A stretch of DNA of 64,000 nucleotides, taken from NCBI GenBank assembly GCA_016800925.1, contig JABCPU010000184.1, positions 62,001 through 126,000 of the forward strand, in the 5' to 3' direction. The stretch comes from Suillus spraguei (taxonomy: Eukaryota; Basidiomycota; Agaricomycetes; Boletales; Suillaceae). The notes below the pieces were generated by a model that searched no databases, had not been told where the DNA came from, and saw only the letters and a list, made by a program, of their open reading frames with translations. Positions 32,283 to 44,239 of the stretch are shown one piece after another. Within the stretch, counting starts at the first letter, position 1; each line of letters opens with the position of its first letter. A program made the translations under genes and the position numbers.

Positions 32283-34594
32283 TTAGACCATAACACTCAT
32301 GCTAGTCCACCCATTTTCCTCGGTCTTGGGTACAGGGCCACGCTCAGGCTCTTGCTTTGCAGCATCGAGAACTCGTTGACAGTCAGCACCGCCCTCAGAA
32401 CGCACTACAGGAAATACGATAAGCAACGTATTACGGACGAAGAAGACGCAGCACTTACAGTGTCTATTCAGGGCATCCATTCGCGCGAAGGTCTTATTGC
32501 AGCCTTCGCACGTGAAAGGACGATAATTCGAATGAAGCTGTTCATGTCGCTTGCAATCGTGCTGCCTTGCGAACCCTTTACCGCATCCCGGCCACTTGCA
32601 CTGGAATGGCCGCTCTTCATTGTGTGAACGCATATGACCTTAAATAGGTACGTCAATATCACTGCATGAGCCGATATGAAATTTAATTACCTTTCAGATT
32701 GAAGCTCCTCGTAAACGTGCTGCCACACCCAGGTACTGGGCACAGGAAGTTGGCATCCTGCTTGCGGCGCCGGTGACTGGCGCCAGCCGTGCGCTCACTG
32801 GTCACAGTTTGCTTTGTGACCAAGATCTGGCTCGCCATGGTTTGAGTGGCGTCCGGGCGAAGCATAGATGGAGAACGCCCAGCGAGGGAAACACTGGGTA
32901 GATCATCGTATCGTACACGTGGGCTGGCCGATGGACTGGGATATGGGCTTGGGCGGTTAGATGACAGTCCACTCCAGCTGCCGTCACCACCGCGTGAGCC
33001 CGACGATGCGCGACGGTTGTGCATGCGAATGGATTGCACGGTTTCTTGAGGGTACAGATACTGACGGTTGATGAGCTCCGTGTGGGATGAGGGAGGGAAG
33101 ATGAGCGGAGAGGAATGGGAGATGTCTTCAGAACGTGAGAGGCGGTTGTGGGTTGGGCGCGAGCCACTGTCAGATTTGGATCGGCGAAGGTTGGCCGCCA
33201 TGGCATCGGGGGAGAGATAGTTCATGTTGGATGGAGGGTTGGGACTGCCGAAGTTGAATGGCTGAGAAGAGTTGTTGAAAGATGTCTGATTAGCACTTGC
33301 ACTGGAGGGATGCTGCGATTGATGTTGGTGCTGCGGAAGGACGTCACTGAGGTTGACGGTGCCGTTGTCGTCGATAGCAGAACTGTTGAGGGCTCTGAGC
33401 TGTTCGTGAGTCATGAGAGAAGGGTCCCAGAAATTTGGACGTAAAGAAGATGAGGTATCGGATTTACTACGAGTGCGGGGGTTAGTACCCGGGAAGAGGA
33501 AGCTGGTATTTGTAGGATCTGGAAGGGGACCGAGAGTGGACAGCCCCTGTGTATGAGAAGAGTGGCTGTGCGAGAATTGCTGTGCACCCTGCTGTGACAC
33601 CCCGAGTAATTGAGATCCCTCGGTATGCTGAATTTGTTGCTGATCCCAAGGGGGGGTCGCAGCCTGTTGCTGTGGCGCATTTTGCGTTGAACCTGTACGG
33701 ACGTAAGACGCAAACAAGAATATAAAAGGAAAATTAGCGAATCCCAAAATAAACAAGATCCATCACGGAGTCAACTTGCCTTGATGGAGAGTTTTCAGGG
33801 TAGATTGAAAAGGAACCGCTTGTGAAGCCGCTCCCCCGCCACTTATGGGTGTAGCAGGTACAATGTGTAATTGAGGACCACTGGATGTAAAACCGCCATC
33901 ACCGTCTGGAGCATTGATCATTGGGGGTTCGTGAGGGAACAATGAATGGGTGGCTGGACTGCTATCAGGAATCAAAAGTTGAGGGGGAGACTGAGGCTTT
34001 CTTGGGGGGACATGGAACGATCACCGGGAAGTTTATGAGAGGGCCAACGGGGGGATTCAAAATGAAGATTTTCGAATGAATGGGCCATATCGAGGCGTGG
34101 GGATGACGTGGGAATTTGTGGGTTGGAAGAGACTGAAGAAGCACGACTGCGCGGTTCATCGCCTGCTCCGTTGCTGGAAGGAGAACTATGATCGAAGATA
34201 TTTGGAGAGAGATTATCGAAAGATGGATGAGTCACAGAAAGTGAGTTGTGATCAACTTCAGGGATGTAATCGCCTTGGAACATGAGCAAACCGGAATCTG
34301 GTGCGTCATAATCGGAGGGGTCATACTCGTCGCGAGAGGCGACATTGCTCACATCTCCCTCAAAGATACCAAAAGCCTCTGGACCATCTGGGTCATAACT
34401 GAGCTCTGAATGACCAGAGTAGGAGAGTTCTGATAGGATCCATTGTATGAGGGAGTATGGGGGAATGGGGGAGAGAGATGACCGAACTCGTAATCAAAGG
34501 TTGGAGGTAGGTTGAGAGGCTTGTTTGAAGGACTGTTAGAGGGATAATCGAGCTCGTTGAGATATGGGTTGGGTTCTGAACGAAGAAGCGCCAT
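32283..34594 (-). CDS. CRZ1: CRZ1-like C2H2 zinc-finger transcription factor (two apparent 1-base deletions)
   Basis: Exons 34594-33780, 33692-32691, 32638-32459 and 32404-32283; introns of 87 (GC-AG: GCAAGT...CAG), 52 and 54 bp. The N-terminal ~550 residues are Ser/Pro/Gln-rich, with possible calcineurin-docking and phosphorylation tracts. The C-terminus has three fingers: [42 protein letters not shown] and [19 protein letters not shown], ending [10 protein letters not shown] as in CRZ1 proteins. CRZ1 is the calcineurin-activated regulator of Ca2+ and cell-wall stress genes. The frame breaks near 34421 and at the G run 34004-34009; adding one base at each gives exactly 707 codons. Since it is a conserved regulator, consensus errors are likely. 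It could be another member of the CRZ1/C2H2 group. Confidence 0.72.
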
Positions 34595-36998
34595 CTGTAG
34601 TGGGAGTAAGCGAGACAAAGATGATAGATCGGGATAACCGATTTGCTGTGCAATAAGAGTTTTCTAAAAAAGAGGGCTCAATATAATAACCAAGTTGAAG
34701 AGGGATGAGGATAGGAATAAGAAAGATATAGACGCTTGTCAGAGGGGAGGTAGAGGTTTTGTGAGAATTAGGCCGTTCCAATAGATTTATTATTGGCATC
34801 AGTAATAGTGCCTGGTCTTTTTAACCTCCGCTTTCCATGTATATTCGGCCGGAGTTGTACCCAAAGGTAGGAAATATGTTGCCGGCTTGAGTCAGGATCC
34901 GGCCGTACATGTGCCGTAATAATTTGGAAATTATTGTTCTCGACAATGTTCAAGTCAGGGTAAGGGTCCTTGAAGGATTGATAATCCTACGCTGAAGTTG
35001 AAGGACCGAGAGGGGCGGCGAAAGGACCTCCAGAAATGTCGCATCATTATTCGGTAATTCCCGATTGGATTGTTCTCATCTGGTTCCGCGCCATAACATG
35101 ATGATCACTTGCGTTGCCGTCGTATCTTGTACTTTCATGTACTTTATCCATCTCGCCAAGCCCTCTCAAGATGCCGCTTCCATGTCGGTAATCAATTTTG
35201 TCGGCGTTGACCCCCAAGTGGCATCGAGCATGTGCAACTTGACATGTTGGATAAATCTTTCTTTACGTTACTTCGAAACATACTACATAGTAGCAATACG
35301 ATCGGATTCTTCTTGATCTTAATTTATTGCGGTATTCATACAAAAGTCTATCATCACAGACTAGTCACTCGGCAGCGCCTCAACCCGCTCACTACTCTCC
35401 CTGTCGATCACCCCCTGACAGTGCTCTGCTTTATGAAATCTGCACGAATCAACTATTGATCGAACTATCCGCGAAAGTTACGCATACCATGTTCCTGAAT
35501 GCTTGTATGCTCTTGTTTCAAAGCTCTCGTAGGTTCAATCGACGAGAGATTGTAGGTTACGCACAGCCCATTCAAGAAGCAGCTCGTTTAATGAAATTCC
35601 TGTAGTTTGGCACGCCCTGATCAGATGCACCGCCTCGTTCATCAACGATCGCGAGAACATCAAACAGAACATATCATCACGTCGACATAATATCACTCAA
35701 AATAGCAATTTCTTTGTGGTGTACAATTAATCACGCGACCCAATTTCCGAGGTACACTCACCCATGCTTTGTGAGGCAGTGTCCCTACAAGTCGTAGGAT
35801 TCAGGGGTTGTCCTGTCAAATACGCGGGCCTTGCCGCAATTGATGACCATCCTTTCGATGATGGTTGCACAGGACAAGCTACAGAATGCATCATTCTATC
35901 ATACCATTGTTACGCCCCATCTTTGCTATTCAAGGTATCTCTACTAAAGGTATTTTAGCCTCCTCGCAACCACCAGCGATATCTATTTCTCTTTCGCTTG
36001 TTTAATGGAATCCATACTAAATCCTTTGTGACCTAAAACGTGCCACCCGTCGTGATTCTAGTTCATATCGTGTTTCTGCATTCTAGACGTGCTCGCTACA
36101 CCGCATGTGCTATGCATTGTTGTTTCGAACGTACAACACGAGGACAATCCTTGCGTTGCTTCCCATCGGCCTACGCTGTGCATTGTGGGACGCTCCCTGT
36201 CGCTGGATCGGAATTTAAAAATAACCCCGCAGGGGGGTCGTCCTACGTAAGAACGTAAGTCCTTTTTGAGGAAGGTACAGCCTCTATAATAAGAAGTATT
36301 CGACCCAAGTCACGGTATTGGTCACCGTTCTGCGCATGGATGGAACCTCGGCACTTGCAAAACCCAGATTTCAAAAACCAACAAGCGGCCAAGTTGACTC
36401 AGCCTGTCGTAAGTCTGAGTCAGTACTGCTCAGAATGTTCTGCTGACGAGAGCCGTGTGACGCGCAAGTCAGAACTGATTTTGTAAAGATAATAAGCTGC
36501 GGCATTCAGCGGCGCAGTCTGGATCAGAGGTGGCGCCTCACCTATCCATAGAAATAAGCTTTGATTAACGGTGCTGATTCGTTGCTGTGGATGCTACCAC
36601 CGCTCACTTCACCCAGTACCTCAGTCTAATCCCCGAGTCGCCTTCAAGCTTGAGATCAGTGTCATCCAAGTCGGTGTAAAATCGGTCTACGTTTCGGATT
36701 ATCGGTACCGCTAGTGTGCTAAAAATGAGGGTGTCCCAGGCACCACCCCCTTTCACATCGAAGGATAATAATAGTCCTGACATCACTTACCAGACTTGAC
36801 TATGTTTATGATAGGCTCCGTCGTTGCAATGGAACATACATCTATCCCGCCCCTGGAGATAGGATACGCCGGCGAATGCGAGAGCAGAAATGAAGGAACT
36901 GCCGACGGAAAGGAGACGACTCGGATCAATTGAGGATTTTCAGGTAAATCATCCATGCGCACGCTACCAGGCGTTACCAATTCATTACCAAGCCCGTG
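34595..36998. other. CRZ1-like promoter region and 2.4 kb without a supported gene
   Basis: 34600-34760 is AT-rich upstream sequence with purine-rich tracts. ORFs up to 92 codons between 35065 and 36258 and minus-strand ORFs 36604-37037 have no recognised family. The latter pair (GGGAWDTLIFSTLAVPII and GGIDVCSIATTEPII) could be exons of a small membrane protein, but splice sites do not clearly join them. Confidence 0.35.
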
Positions 36999-38120
36999 TG
37001 TGCTTTCTCCATGCGCCCAGAGCGCACCCACACCCATCGTTGGCGCAGCGAGGTATGAGGAACCAAATGCTCGAAGGAGCTCAAGGCCAGCGATCCTGAT
37101 CCCCGCGGGGACGTAGATTTTCCAAAATTAAAAACCACTGTGAGAACACCGAGAAGCGCCCAGAAGATGACGATCAACTTGGGTGGAGGTTGTCGTTCCT
37201 AGCCGGGGTTTTAGACTTGAGCGCTGAAGAAACACTCTGTAATCACGACTCATTTGCGCTCGGTCGTGATTAAACACAGCACGTTCCTGTGGATGCGTCC
37301 ATGAAAAGCACTGATATGAAATGTTTTTTCGAATGCTTCGCTACCAGCTTGCCGAAATCGTCTACTGTCAATGTCAATGTTAGTATTTTGAACTAGGCCA
37401 GGATGATAAGAACAGCGCACTGGCCCCACCGCAACCGGTGCTGTACGACGGTTATCAGTGAGCATGAGGTTGACAGGAGTAATCAACGCTCGTACCACAT
37501 GCACGGGTCGTTTGAAAAACAGAGGCGATCACGGAATTTGACACTTCATTAACCTCTGGCGGCCGGTGGTTGGTCTTGCGTTCCTAGATCATGATATGCA
37601 GGCCTCGTGTTCAAAAGCCGTGGCGTGCTCGGTAACTTTCCTTCGAGAATGCTCACTGGGGGCCCTCATTTTGAAAATATCGGACAGCAGAAGACGCGTA
37701 ACCACTCTTGGCAGCTGGCCGAACTGAAGAATCATGCATGTTCAGTAAAAAATATTATCATCTAACAAGGCTACATTGCATACCTTATAAATGATGCGGG
37801 GAGCCGTTCGAGTGAATAAGCAACTGGTATAGATGGGCTTTAGTTGAATGAAATGGGGCAATAAATTTTATTTACGTAATTGAGTATAGACTATTCCAGT
37901 GTTCTCCTGCGCCAGTGACTACTATGTAGTGGCTGGTGAGCGTTCGGTGGGTTTAGTCCCGACACCCCCCCCCGTTCGCTCGTACCCATCTCTCGAATAT
38001 GATAATCTCAAATGATCCCAGTTGGTGGCCGTTGATCAGTTCGAATATGTTTTACAGCTATTGGACGGGTTCGTCATATCAGTTGGTGATGGCTTGATCT
38101 AACATTCACTGGTTTCGTAG

Positions 38121-39675
38121 TTGCCGCCGGCGTCGTGCTAATATATGATTGGAGTGAGCAGGACAGTATTTGAAAACCGCTGATATTCTCATGATATTTC
38201 CAGTGTTAACGCTCGGACAAGAGGTGGGTGGGTGTTATCCCTGGAGCTAACTCGCTAAGAATAGTGTCATAGGTTGAACTGATCTGGGTGAGTGACAGTC
38301 GCATATCAGAAGAAAAACAATGAATTCGCGACAGAGGCAACGCTTGTCTCTCATGACCGTGCTGTATCTCGTCGTTCGTACCACATGCTATATTATAGCG
38401 TGATCGACTGACACAAAAATGTTCTAGATACGCTATATTGGAGTACCATATTGTGTGTATGTTTTGAGGCCAACAAGTTGGCGCTGTACTAACTGCCCAC
38501 CTCTCGTTATCAGTATGATCGTTCTAGGTATGTCTCATATACCCTGTGTTCGATTCTTCTGACCGGCGGCACACAGGAAACATGCCATCAGTTTCGCTGA
38601 CAGATACAGTGAGTATTCACGGCCACTCGTTTCCATTCAATAAACACAGTCATATGTAGAGGTGAGTGAGATTCTGAATGTTGAATGGAGCTCAAAATAA
38701 TGTCCACACAGTTGTGAGTCGGAGTGCTTGACCCTAGTATGAGGGAATCATTGATTGAGTGTTCCAGGTAATATTATAAACTATGCAAGGGACGGGACAA
38801 ATTTGGTCATAAGTTCCATGCTGGGCGGTGAGCTGCAATACCTCGGTGATACTGACTCGACTGAAACTGATGCAAGTCATTACGATTGCTCGGCTACATG
38901 CCATGTATCGGAAATCTACGATGATGCTTGTCTTCCTTGTTATTATTTGGTTCGCTGTTACTATCGCCTGTGGAGTACTCGCAGCAATAGCATTCAAGCA
39001 TATTGTACTGGGTAAGCCTTACTTGTTGACCGGAAGAATACAGCTCATTGGATGAACACCAGATGAGCTGATGATACTCTCTGGCACATATATGTGCGAT
39101 TATGTATTTGACGGGGATGCCAGCTTCTAGCTTCAATGATTTGGATGCTTATCACTGTTTGGGAGGTGCTCGCACTGTGTCTTTCAGTCTGGATTACCGC
39201 GAAACACTTCTGTAGCTTGCGACGGCTCAACTCGTCGACAGGATCGACCGTTGGGGACTGTTTCACAGTGCTGATAAAATCTCACGCGCTTTATTTTGCA
39301 AGGTGAGCTTGCAATGTGAATCTAGTTGTCTTGTTTTGCTCAAGTTCCGTACGTGCTAGCTTTGTTAGTGTGTCCTGCCTCCAGCTTGGTTCTCTCTCTC
39401 CAGAACTCGCGGTGCGCCGATCTGTGGCTGACATTTGTTTGCTTGTAACCACTGCTCATCGATTGTTGTAGGATTTCACTTCTATAGGAACGCAGATACT
39501 TTATGGTGCTCTCCAAATTTTATTGGTCGTGCAGATGTTTCTGCTGGGACCGCGCCTCATCCTTAGTGTCCGAGAATATCATGCAAAAATCGTGGCCGAC
39601 TTTGACGCAGAAAATAGCATGAATTCGATTGTCTTTCAGGAGCGTGTATATGTACCAACTAGTAGTATTGTGTAG
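38121..39675 (+). pseudogene. DUF6533-type multi-spanning membrane protein, copy A (frameshifted)
   Basis: Exons read so far: 38121-38153 (VAAGVVLIYDW), 38204-38223, a 15-bp exon 38273-38287 (VELIW), then LSLMTVLYLVVR (from 38335), a membrane exon with MMLVFLVIIWFAVTIACGV ending at 39011, an exon ending at 39302, 39360-39411, and 39472-39675. The end is QILLVVQMFLLGPRLILSVREYHAK, the family's usual last helix and tail. Function unknown; proteins of this type are expanded in Agaricomycetes and have about seven helices. At 39119-39121 copy A has GCC where copy B has GCCC; this one-base loss shifts the frame. Exons upstream of 38121 are unresolved. Confidence 0.72.
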
Positions 39676-40442
39676 AGGATGCTGTCAAGATATGACTATC
39701 GACGTCATTATCGTACGTACTCATCCTTTTCTTTTACATACACAATCACTCCTCGTTGCACGCCTCAGACACGTTTCCCTTTGATTCTCCGTCTAAACCA
39801 TCATATTAAAACCTCTCGTCGTCGAATATCGTTCTTTAGTCTTTTGAGCTAATACCAAGTCGTCGTTTCTCGTTCCGTTCCCAGTCCGAGCCTCATCAGA
39901 TCTTCACAGATGCTTGCCGAGTGTTCTGCATGGAGGATATGATATGTCTGGTCATTGAAGGATTGTCATGGCATTTCAAAGTATATTTCAAAGGGCTTTG
40001 AACAGGCTGTATTTGAATCAATTCCCTCCGGTCGTAGCGACTAGCGTGGATAAGCGAAGCCCAAGCCGGAGTGTCCAGCGGAGCGTTGCAAGGCAGACCG
40101 CGTTCTTAGCACCCGCTGCAGCCACCTAACTCCTAGGATAATGGTCTGTTAGCTAGGGCAAGAGTAACGCTATGATGGCAGGAATGGCAGCGGTTTCGAA
40201 CCCGTGAAAGTTCTTACCCCAACCGCGCTGACCTTTATTTAGGATAACACTCCTGAATCTATATACCTAGTTGGAGTACAGGTCCTGTCACACAACTGCG
40301 ATCACGAACGACGATCAACTGCATCAAGTAACCATGACCCACCGGCAGGGTAGTTTACTGGGGAGAGGCTAGCTATATAGCTGCCGCAGGGACTTCGGCC
40401 GAATCGAAACAGGTTCCTAGAGAGAATTCAATACATTGACAG

Positions 40443-40461
40443 TTTTAGGGTTAGGGTTAGG
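40443..40461 (+). repeat. Interstitial telomere-like tract, unit 1
   Basis: TTTTAGGGTTAGGGTTAGG, two full TTAGGG units plus partial ones. TTAGGG is the usual telomere repeat of filamentous fungi. It lies about 250 bp before the end of duplication unit 1. Confidence 0.75.
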
Positions 40462-41890
40462 ACACCCAACTAGCAAAAAAATATGGCCCGCCCCGGTGGA
40501 ACGGGAAATATTGAGACAGTGCATGAGCCAGAGCTCACACAAACTGCAGGTACCCTCTGTATGGACGGGGTCGCCGTGCTATGAAAGGTTCCTACAGCAC
40601 AAGAACCTGAGACATGAAGAGGCCCGTGGCATCAAGGTAAGTATGAGGAAATCATATCCGTAAGTGGTTGACTTGTATACTGGGTTGACGGCGCACGGAC
40701 CATCATAGCAATAGTGTGCTTTCTCCATATGCCCAGAGCGCACCCACACTCGTTGGTACAGCAGCAGGTCGCGAGGTATAACGTCAAAGACTCAAAGGAT
40801 AGATCATGACGCGGCAATCCTGATCGCCGCAGGGACATGGACTTTCCAAAATTAAAAACCGCTGTGAAAACACCGAGAAGCCCAGGAGATGACGATTAAC
40901 TTGGGTGAAGCTTGTCGTTCCTAGCCGGGGTTTTAGACTGCGAGATTTGAGCGCTGAAGAAACACTCTGTAATCACGACTCATTTGCGCTCGGTCGTGAT
41001 TAAACACCGCATGTTCTTGTGGATGCGTCCATGAAAAGCACTGATAGGAAATGCTTTTTCAAATGCTTCGCTACCAGCTTGCCAAAATCGTCTACTGTCA
41101 ATGTCAATGTTAGTATTTTGAACTAGGCCAGGATGATAAGAACAGCGCACTCGCCCACCGCAACCAGTGCTGTACGACGGTTATCAGTGAGCATGAGGTT
41201 GACAGGAGTAATCAACGCTCGTCCCACATGCACTGGTCGTTTGAAAAACAGAGGCGATCACGGAATTTGACACTTCATTAACCTCTGGCGACCGATGGTT
41301 GGTTTTGCGTTCTTAGATCATGGAATGCAGGCCTCGTGTTCAAAAGCCGTAGCGTGCTCGGTAACTTTCCTTCGAAAATGCTTACTGGTACCCTCATTTT
41401 GAAAATATCGGACGACAGAAGACGCGTAACCACTCTTGGCAGCTGGCCGGACTGAAGAATCATGCATGTTCAGTAAAAATACAATAATCTAACAAGGCTA
41501 TATTGCATACCTTATGCGGGGAGCCGCTCGAGTGAATGAGCAGCTGAATATAGATGGGCTTTGACTAGACTGTAAATGAGTCCTTCAGACCCAGTTGTCA
41601 GTATGCGATCGAATCGCATCATGGGGGCAATAAAATTCATTTACGTAATTTACAATAAGTAGACTATTCCGGTGTTCACCTGCGCAGTGACTATGTAGTG
41701 GCTGCCAGTGAGCGTTCGATGGGTTCAGTCCCAACACCCCTCCGTTCGATCACACCCATCTCTCGAATATGATAGTCTCAAATAATTCCAGTTGGTGGCC
41801 GTTGATCAATTCGAATATTTTTTACAGCTATTGGTCAAGTTCGTCGTATCAGTTGGTGATGGCTTGATCTAACATCCACTGGTTTCGTAG

Positions 41891-43448
41891 TTGCCGCCAG
41901 CGTCGTGCTAGTATATGATTGGGGTGAGCAGGATGTGTTTGAAAACCGCAAATATTCTCATGATATTTTCAGTGCTAACGCTCGGACAAGAGGTAGGCTG
42001 ATGTTATCCCCGAAGCCAACTCACTAAGAATAAGTAGATTGAACTGATCTGGGTGAGTGCAGAGGTCGCATATCAGGAGAACAACAGGAGAATACAATAA
42101 ATTCGTGACAGAGGCAACGCTGGTCTCTCATGACTGTGCTGTATCTCGTCGTTCGTATCACATATTATACTATAGCTGCTTGCTGACTCCAAAATGTTAT
42201 AGATACGCTATATTGGAATACCAATTACTGTGTATGTTTTCAAGGTCAAAAAATTAATGCTGCACTAATTTCTCATCCCTCGTGATCAGTATGAACGCTC
42301 TAGGTATGTCTCATATACTATGTGTTCAACTCTTCTGACCGGCGGCACACAGAAAACATGTCATTAATCTTGATGACAGATGAAGTGAGTATTCCGCGAT
42401 TATCTCATTTTCATTCAATGAATACACTCATATATAGAGGTGAGTGAGATTTTGAATATTGAATGTAGCTTAAAATAATGACCACACAGATGTGAGTCGA
42501 GTGCTTGATCTTAGCACGAGGGGATCGTTAATTTGGTGTTTCAGGTAATATTATGAACTACATAAGGAACGAGACAGCTGTGGTTGTGACTGCTATGCTG
42601 GGCGGTGAGCTGTAATACCTCGGTGATGCTGACTCGACTGAAACACGATGCAAGTCATCATGATCGCTCGGCTACATGCCATGTATCAGAGATCTACAAT
42701 GATGTTCATCTTCCTCGTTATCACCTGCTCGGCTGTTAACATCACCTGCGTAGTCCTCGTAACAATAGTACTCGAGCGTATTGTAGCGGGTAAGCTTTCC
42801 TTGTTGACTTGAAGAATACAGCTCATAGGACGAACACCAGAGGGGCTGATACTCTCCGGTACATATATGTGCGAGTATGTACTTGAGGGGGACGCCCAGC
42901 TTCTATCTACAATGACGTGGATGCTCAACACTTTTTGGGAGGTCATCGTACTGTGTCTTTCCGCCTGGATTGCTGTAAAACACTTCCGCAGCCTGCAACT
43001 CGTCAACTCGCCGACAGGATTGACCATTAGGGGCAGTTTCAGTGTGCTGATAAAATCTCATGTGCTTTATTTTGCAAGGTGAGCTTGTAAGGCGAATGCA
43101 GTTGTCTTTTTTTGCTCACGCTCCGCACGTACTAGCTTTGCTACTGTTTCTTGCTTCAAGCTTGTTACCCTCTTTCCTTCAGTACTCGCGGTGAGCCGAC
43201 CTGTGACTACACTTGTTTGTAACCACTGCTCATTATTTTTGTAGGATTCCACTTCTATAGGAACGGAGATATCCAATGGTACCCTTCAGGTTCTATTGGT
43301 CGTGCAAAAGTTTCTGCTGGGACCACGCCTCATCCTCAGTGTTCGAGAATATCATGCAAAAATCGTGGCCGACTACGACACGGAAATTAGCATGAATTCG
43401 ATTGTCTTTCAGGAGCGTGTATATGTACCAACTAATAGTATTGTGTAG
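41891..43448 (+). CDS. DUF6533-type multi-spanning membrane protein, copy B
   Basis: Paralogue of copy A with the same exon pattern. It starts (as far as read) at ASVVLVYDW (41891), joins across GTGAGC...CAG to LTLGQE, a short exon IELIW, then RQRWSLMTVLYLVVR. QVIMIARLHAMYQRSTMMF, ILSGTYMCEYVLEGDAQLL, TMTWMLNTFWEVIVLCLSAW and IAVKHFRSLQ follow in frame, then the last two exons ending FLLGPRLILSVREYHAK, AFQERV-like VFQERVYVPT and a TAG at 43446-43448. The C-terminal half has no break. A 5' exon upstream of 41891 probably supplies the ATG. Plasma-membrane location is likely; function unknown. Confidence 0.72.
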
Positions 43449-43966
43449 GGGACATACTTACCGAGTGTTCTGCATAGAGATGTCTGGTCATTGAAGGATC
43501 TGTCATGGCATTTATTTACATAAATTTCAAGGGATTTTGAATAGGCTATATTTAAATCAATTCCTTCCGGCTGTAGCAACTAGCTTGGATAAGTGAGGCC
43601 CAAGCCGGAGTGTCCAGCAGAGCGTCGCAAGGCAGACCGTGTTCTCAGGACCTGCTGCAGTTGCCTATCTCCTAGGATAAGGGTCTGATAATTAGGGCAA
43701 GAGTAACGCTGGGATGGCAGCGGTTTCGAACCTGCATCAGCGGGTTGGATCGTGCTACGGAGTGCTCCGTAGCACTCTGTAGTGAATTACGTTTCCCTGA
43801 TGTGTGAAAGGGGATTACAGGTCCTGTCACACAACTGCGATCGCGAACGACGATCACCTGCAGTCCCATAACCATGACCCATCGGCGGTGTAGTAGGGGC
43901 TTCAGACGTGGCCTTCCGAATCGAAATGGGAATTTACATTGACAGTTTTCTATTTCCAGCATACAC

Positions 43967-43982
43967 TAGGGTTAGGGTTAGG
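43967..43982 (+). repeat. Interstitial telomere-like tract, unit 2
   Basis: TAGGGTTAGGGTTAGG followed by the same ACACCCAACTAGCAAAAAA flank as in unit 1. Confidence 0.75.
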
Positions 43983-44239
43983 ACACCCAACTAGCAAAAA
44001 ATATGGCCCACCCAGCCAGAGTGGCCGTGGTGGGACAGGAAAATATTGAGACAGTGCATGAGCCGGAGCTCACACAAACTGCAGGTACCCTCTGTATGGA
44101 CAGGGTCGCCGTGCTATGAAAGGTCCCTACAGCCCAAGAACCTGAGACATGAAGAGGCCCGTGCCATCAAGGTAAGTATGAGGAAACCATATCCGCAAGT
44201 GGTCGACTTTTATACTGGGTTGACGGCGCACGGACCATC

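Larger units (their letters stand above)
36999..40705 (+). repeat. Tandem duplication, unit 1 (about 3.7 kb)
   Basis: Matches 40714-44239 from GTGTGCTTTCTCC (36999 / 40714) to GACGGCGCACGGACCATC at the end (near 40705 / 44239), in the same orientation and back to back. Differences are point changes and small indels. Unit 1 has an extra block at about 39690-39900. Each unit has one DUF6533-type gene and one TTAGGG-type tract. Confidence 0.9.
40714..44239 (+). repeat. Tandem duplication, unit 2 (about 3.5 kb)
   Basis: Second copy of 36999-40705. The two units are separated by only about eight bases (40706-40713), so the junction is tandem and direct. Confidence 0.9.

Noticed and set aside
36604..37504. 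Minus-strand ORFs as exons of a membrane protein
   Set aside because: The part shared with duplication unit 2 is not open there, and no splice sites joined the pieces convincingly.
40188..40205. GGTTTCGAACC, resembling a tRNA T-arm, also at 43718-43732
   Set aside because: Stem pairs do not form around the loop in either strand and no acceptor, D or anticodon arm of proper spacing was found.
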